Below are positions 62,330 through 64,000 of a stretch of DNA of 64,000 nt, one piece after another. This stretch comes from Saururus chinensis. Its lineage: Eukaryota > Streptophyta > Magnoliopsida > Piperales > Saururaceae. The DNA lies in NCBI GenBank assembly GCA_035235625.1, contig CP141148.1, forward strand, positions 11,155,001 through 11,219,000. Reading direction: 5' to 3'. Every line of letters begins with the position of its first letter. The first letter of the stretch is position 1. The position numbers and the translations under genes are program-made. The notes under the pieces are model-generated. The model was not told the DNA's origin. It searched no databases and saw nothing but the letters and a program-made list of their open reading frames with translations.

Positions 62330-63300
62330 CTCAGAAATATTTTTGTAGGTAAAAACACTAAAAACATCCACACAAATCACGCATTTAAGATAAAAGGGTT
62401 TATCATATTAGAGTGTGAGAAAAAGAATGAGTGAAAAATTACACGAATATGTAAATTTTTTATCCAAGATTAATTGGGATTAATTGGAAAGAATTTTAAA
62501 TTATGGTGCTATATCAATATTGGAGCAAGTTACTTTGTTCATCCATCAATCAATTACTCTAGAGATCGATCGGCTACTGTATCAATTTTTCTCAAAAGTA
62601 GGCCAAGACGATGGGCGATCACTCAGTTACTATAGTGATTGATCGTTGGAGCCCGTAGTTTCCCAAAATAGGCCATTTTGATTTGAATTAGATTCTTATT
62701 TATGGTCTAACACCCAAATTGACTTAGTTATCTATATAAGGGGCATTTTGGACGTGAAAAATATGAGAGAAGCTATTGTTATCATAAAAAGATATTAGTA
62801 GGTCTACTTTATTGGGTTATAAGAGAATAGAGTTTTCCTTTAACTACATGCTTTGAAAATCAATTCAATTAGCTAAAAATGAAGAAAAATTTATAATACA
62901 ACACACATAAGAACTCGAAGAGTTGTAGCAAAGTTTTTTATCAATGAGTGATTAAAGAAACTCAAAAGAAGATCAACAATTGAAGAAAGCCTTTGATTGA
63001 GCTGTTAGAAGAAGATAAAGTTGGAATACGATGAGAGAAAGATTTTAGGTTTTGATGGAGGGAGAAACTTAAAGGCCAACAACAAAAAGGATTGAAAAAA
63101 GAACAAAAGTTTTCGTTTGGGTCAAGTCAAGAGGTTAGTTGGTTGTTCTTAAGTCTTGTAAGTTTTTATTTAATATATATTGATTTGGCATTGTGAGGCT
63201 TTTATAGATTTTTACCCTAGTTGGGGTTTTTTACATAAAAATTCTTATATTTTGCATACTTTATGGTTTAAATGAGGTCATATCTTATATTCTTTATGTT
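62330..63300. repeat. repeat segment related to 55.9-57.2 kb
   Basis: See the partner at 55896-57180. It contains gagtgtgagaaaaagaatga, ggattaattgg, agatcgatcggc and gtgattgatcg words, then aaaggccaacaacaaa. Confidence 0.4.
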
Positions 63301-63419
63301 CCTAAAATAATCAAACTAGGGGCAATGTGATGATCTGCGAGGTTAATTAGATAAATATTAAACTTTTATTGCTCTACTCTAAGAAATCATATCATAAGGT
63401 CATTTACAAGGGTTAGGAG

Positions 63420-64000
63420 AAAGAGGAGCAATGCCTTCTTGGTGGCAAAAAATTAGGTGTTTCGGGGGAAGAAGGAACATCACCTTCGTCTTATTTCCAA
63501 CAAATGACATGGCCAAGAAGGAACACCACCTTCATCATCTAAACAGTAAAAGAGAATTTAGGGTTAGGGGAAGGAGTAGTGCCTTCTCTGTGGGGAACAA
63601 AAATGGGGCTTTAAGGGGATTAATGATTAGTGACTTTGTCTTCTTGCCAGCAGATATAAAGACAAAGAAAATGAGCAATTTTCTTAGTGGCAAAAGAAAG
63701 GGACAACAAGGAGCACTGTAAATCATCTTGGCAGCAGAAGATAGGAGAGTGTAATTGCAAGGATGAGCTTGAAGAAAATGGCAAACCCCATCAGTCCTTT
63801 TGAAATGATAACCAATGTCACTTCTACGTAAACTCCCCTACAGAGGTGGGTTTCCCACCCTTGAATGTCCTTTCTTTCCTAAATTTTTTTCCTTTGAGAA
63901 TGGTGCAACCAAACATATTTTTTGTGGAAAGGCCATTTCAAAACTTTAAAAGTGCCCCAAGAAAGGCACATCCAAGCGAACCCTGTTTCTGGATCAAAAA
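63420..64000. other. unrecognised sequence with small frame 63431-63721
   Basis: The 96-residue frame is basic (K/R/G/N rich). It holds an internal imperfect repeat (ggagcaatgccttcttggtgg and ggagtagtgccttctctgtgg), as does the DNA. No known domain; I do not call it a gene. Confidence 0.3.

Overview
The window looks like plant nuclear DNA, probably from a dicot. It carries intron-bearing genes, plant-type LRR receptor-like protein sequences, a Mutator-like element (MULE) with a plant mobile domain gene, hAT and Tourist elements, and Ty1/copia and Ty3/gypsy fossils in AT-rich sequence. I could not name the species. I see no intact host gene; the recognisable coding sequence is broken or truncated. 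Statements about divergence are by eye.

Layout. 1-1.04 kb is GC-rich with no recognisable product. 1.86-4.10 kb (minus) is a receptor-like protein (RLP) pseudogene with signal peptide and LRRs but no C-terminus. 4.99-12.01 kb is a structurally complete MULE with long terminal inverted repeats (TIRs) full of palindromes, an exact 9-bp target duplication, a transposase gene and a plant mobile domain gene, both with stop codons. 12-23.6 kb is a set of tandemly amplified segments whose unit begins with the sequence just upstream of the RLP start codon. The units contain Myb/SANT (PIF/Harbinger ORF1-like) remnants and an LTR fragment. 23.65-29.46 kb is a non-autonomous hAT-like element holding an LTR-like fragment. 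29.8-30.6 kb has two Tourist-like MITEs. 33.8-35.1 kb is a decayed two-exon gene resembling proteins of the DUF1985/Ulp1-associated kind.

35.1-37.0 kb is a complex tandem repeat in which a TATA-like leader recurs. 38.75-40.93 kb (minus) is a second RLP copy with transmembrane C-terminus but no signal peptide or first LRRs, followed by another upstream-segment unit that is split by a 1.1-kb hAT element. 44.01-51.00 kb is a decayed Athila/Tat-like gypsy element with both LTRs (minus). 51.53-55.12 kb is a 3.6-kb solo LTR. 55.6-59.4 kb holds copia gag-pol remnants. The remainder to 64 kb is repeat-rich, including an ~86-bp minisatellite at 61.8 kb.

Taken together, this is an RLP cluster that decayed. 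Two complementary partial RLP genes remain, the upstream region has multiplied without the coding part, and transposons nest in and between the copies. The MULE is the most complete object in the window.
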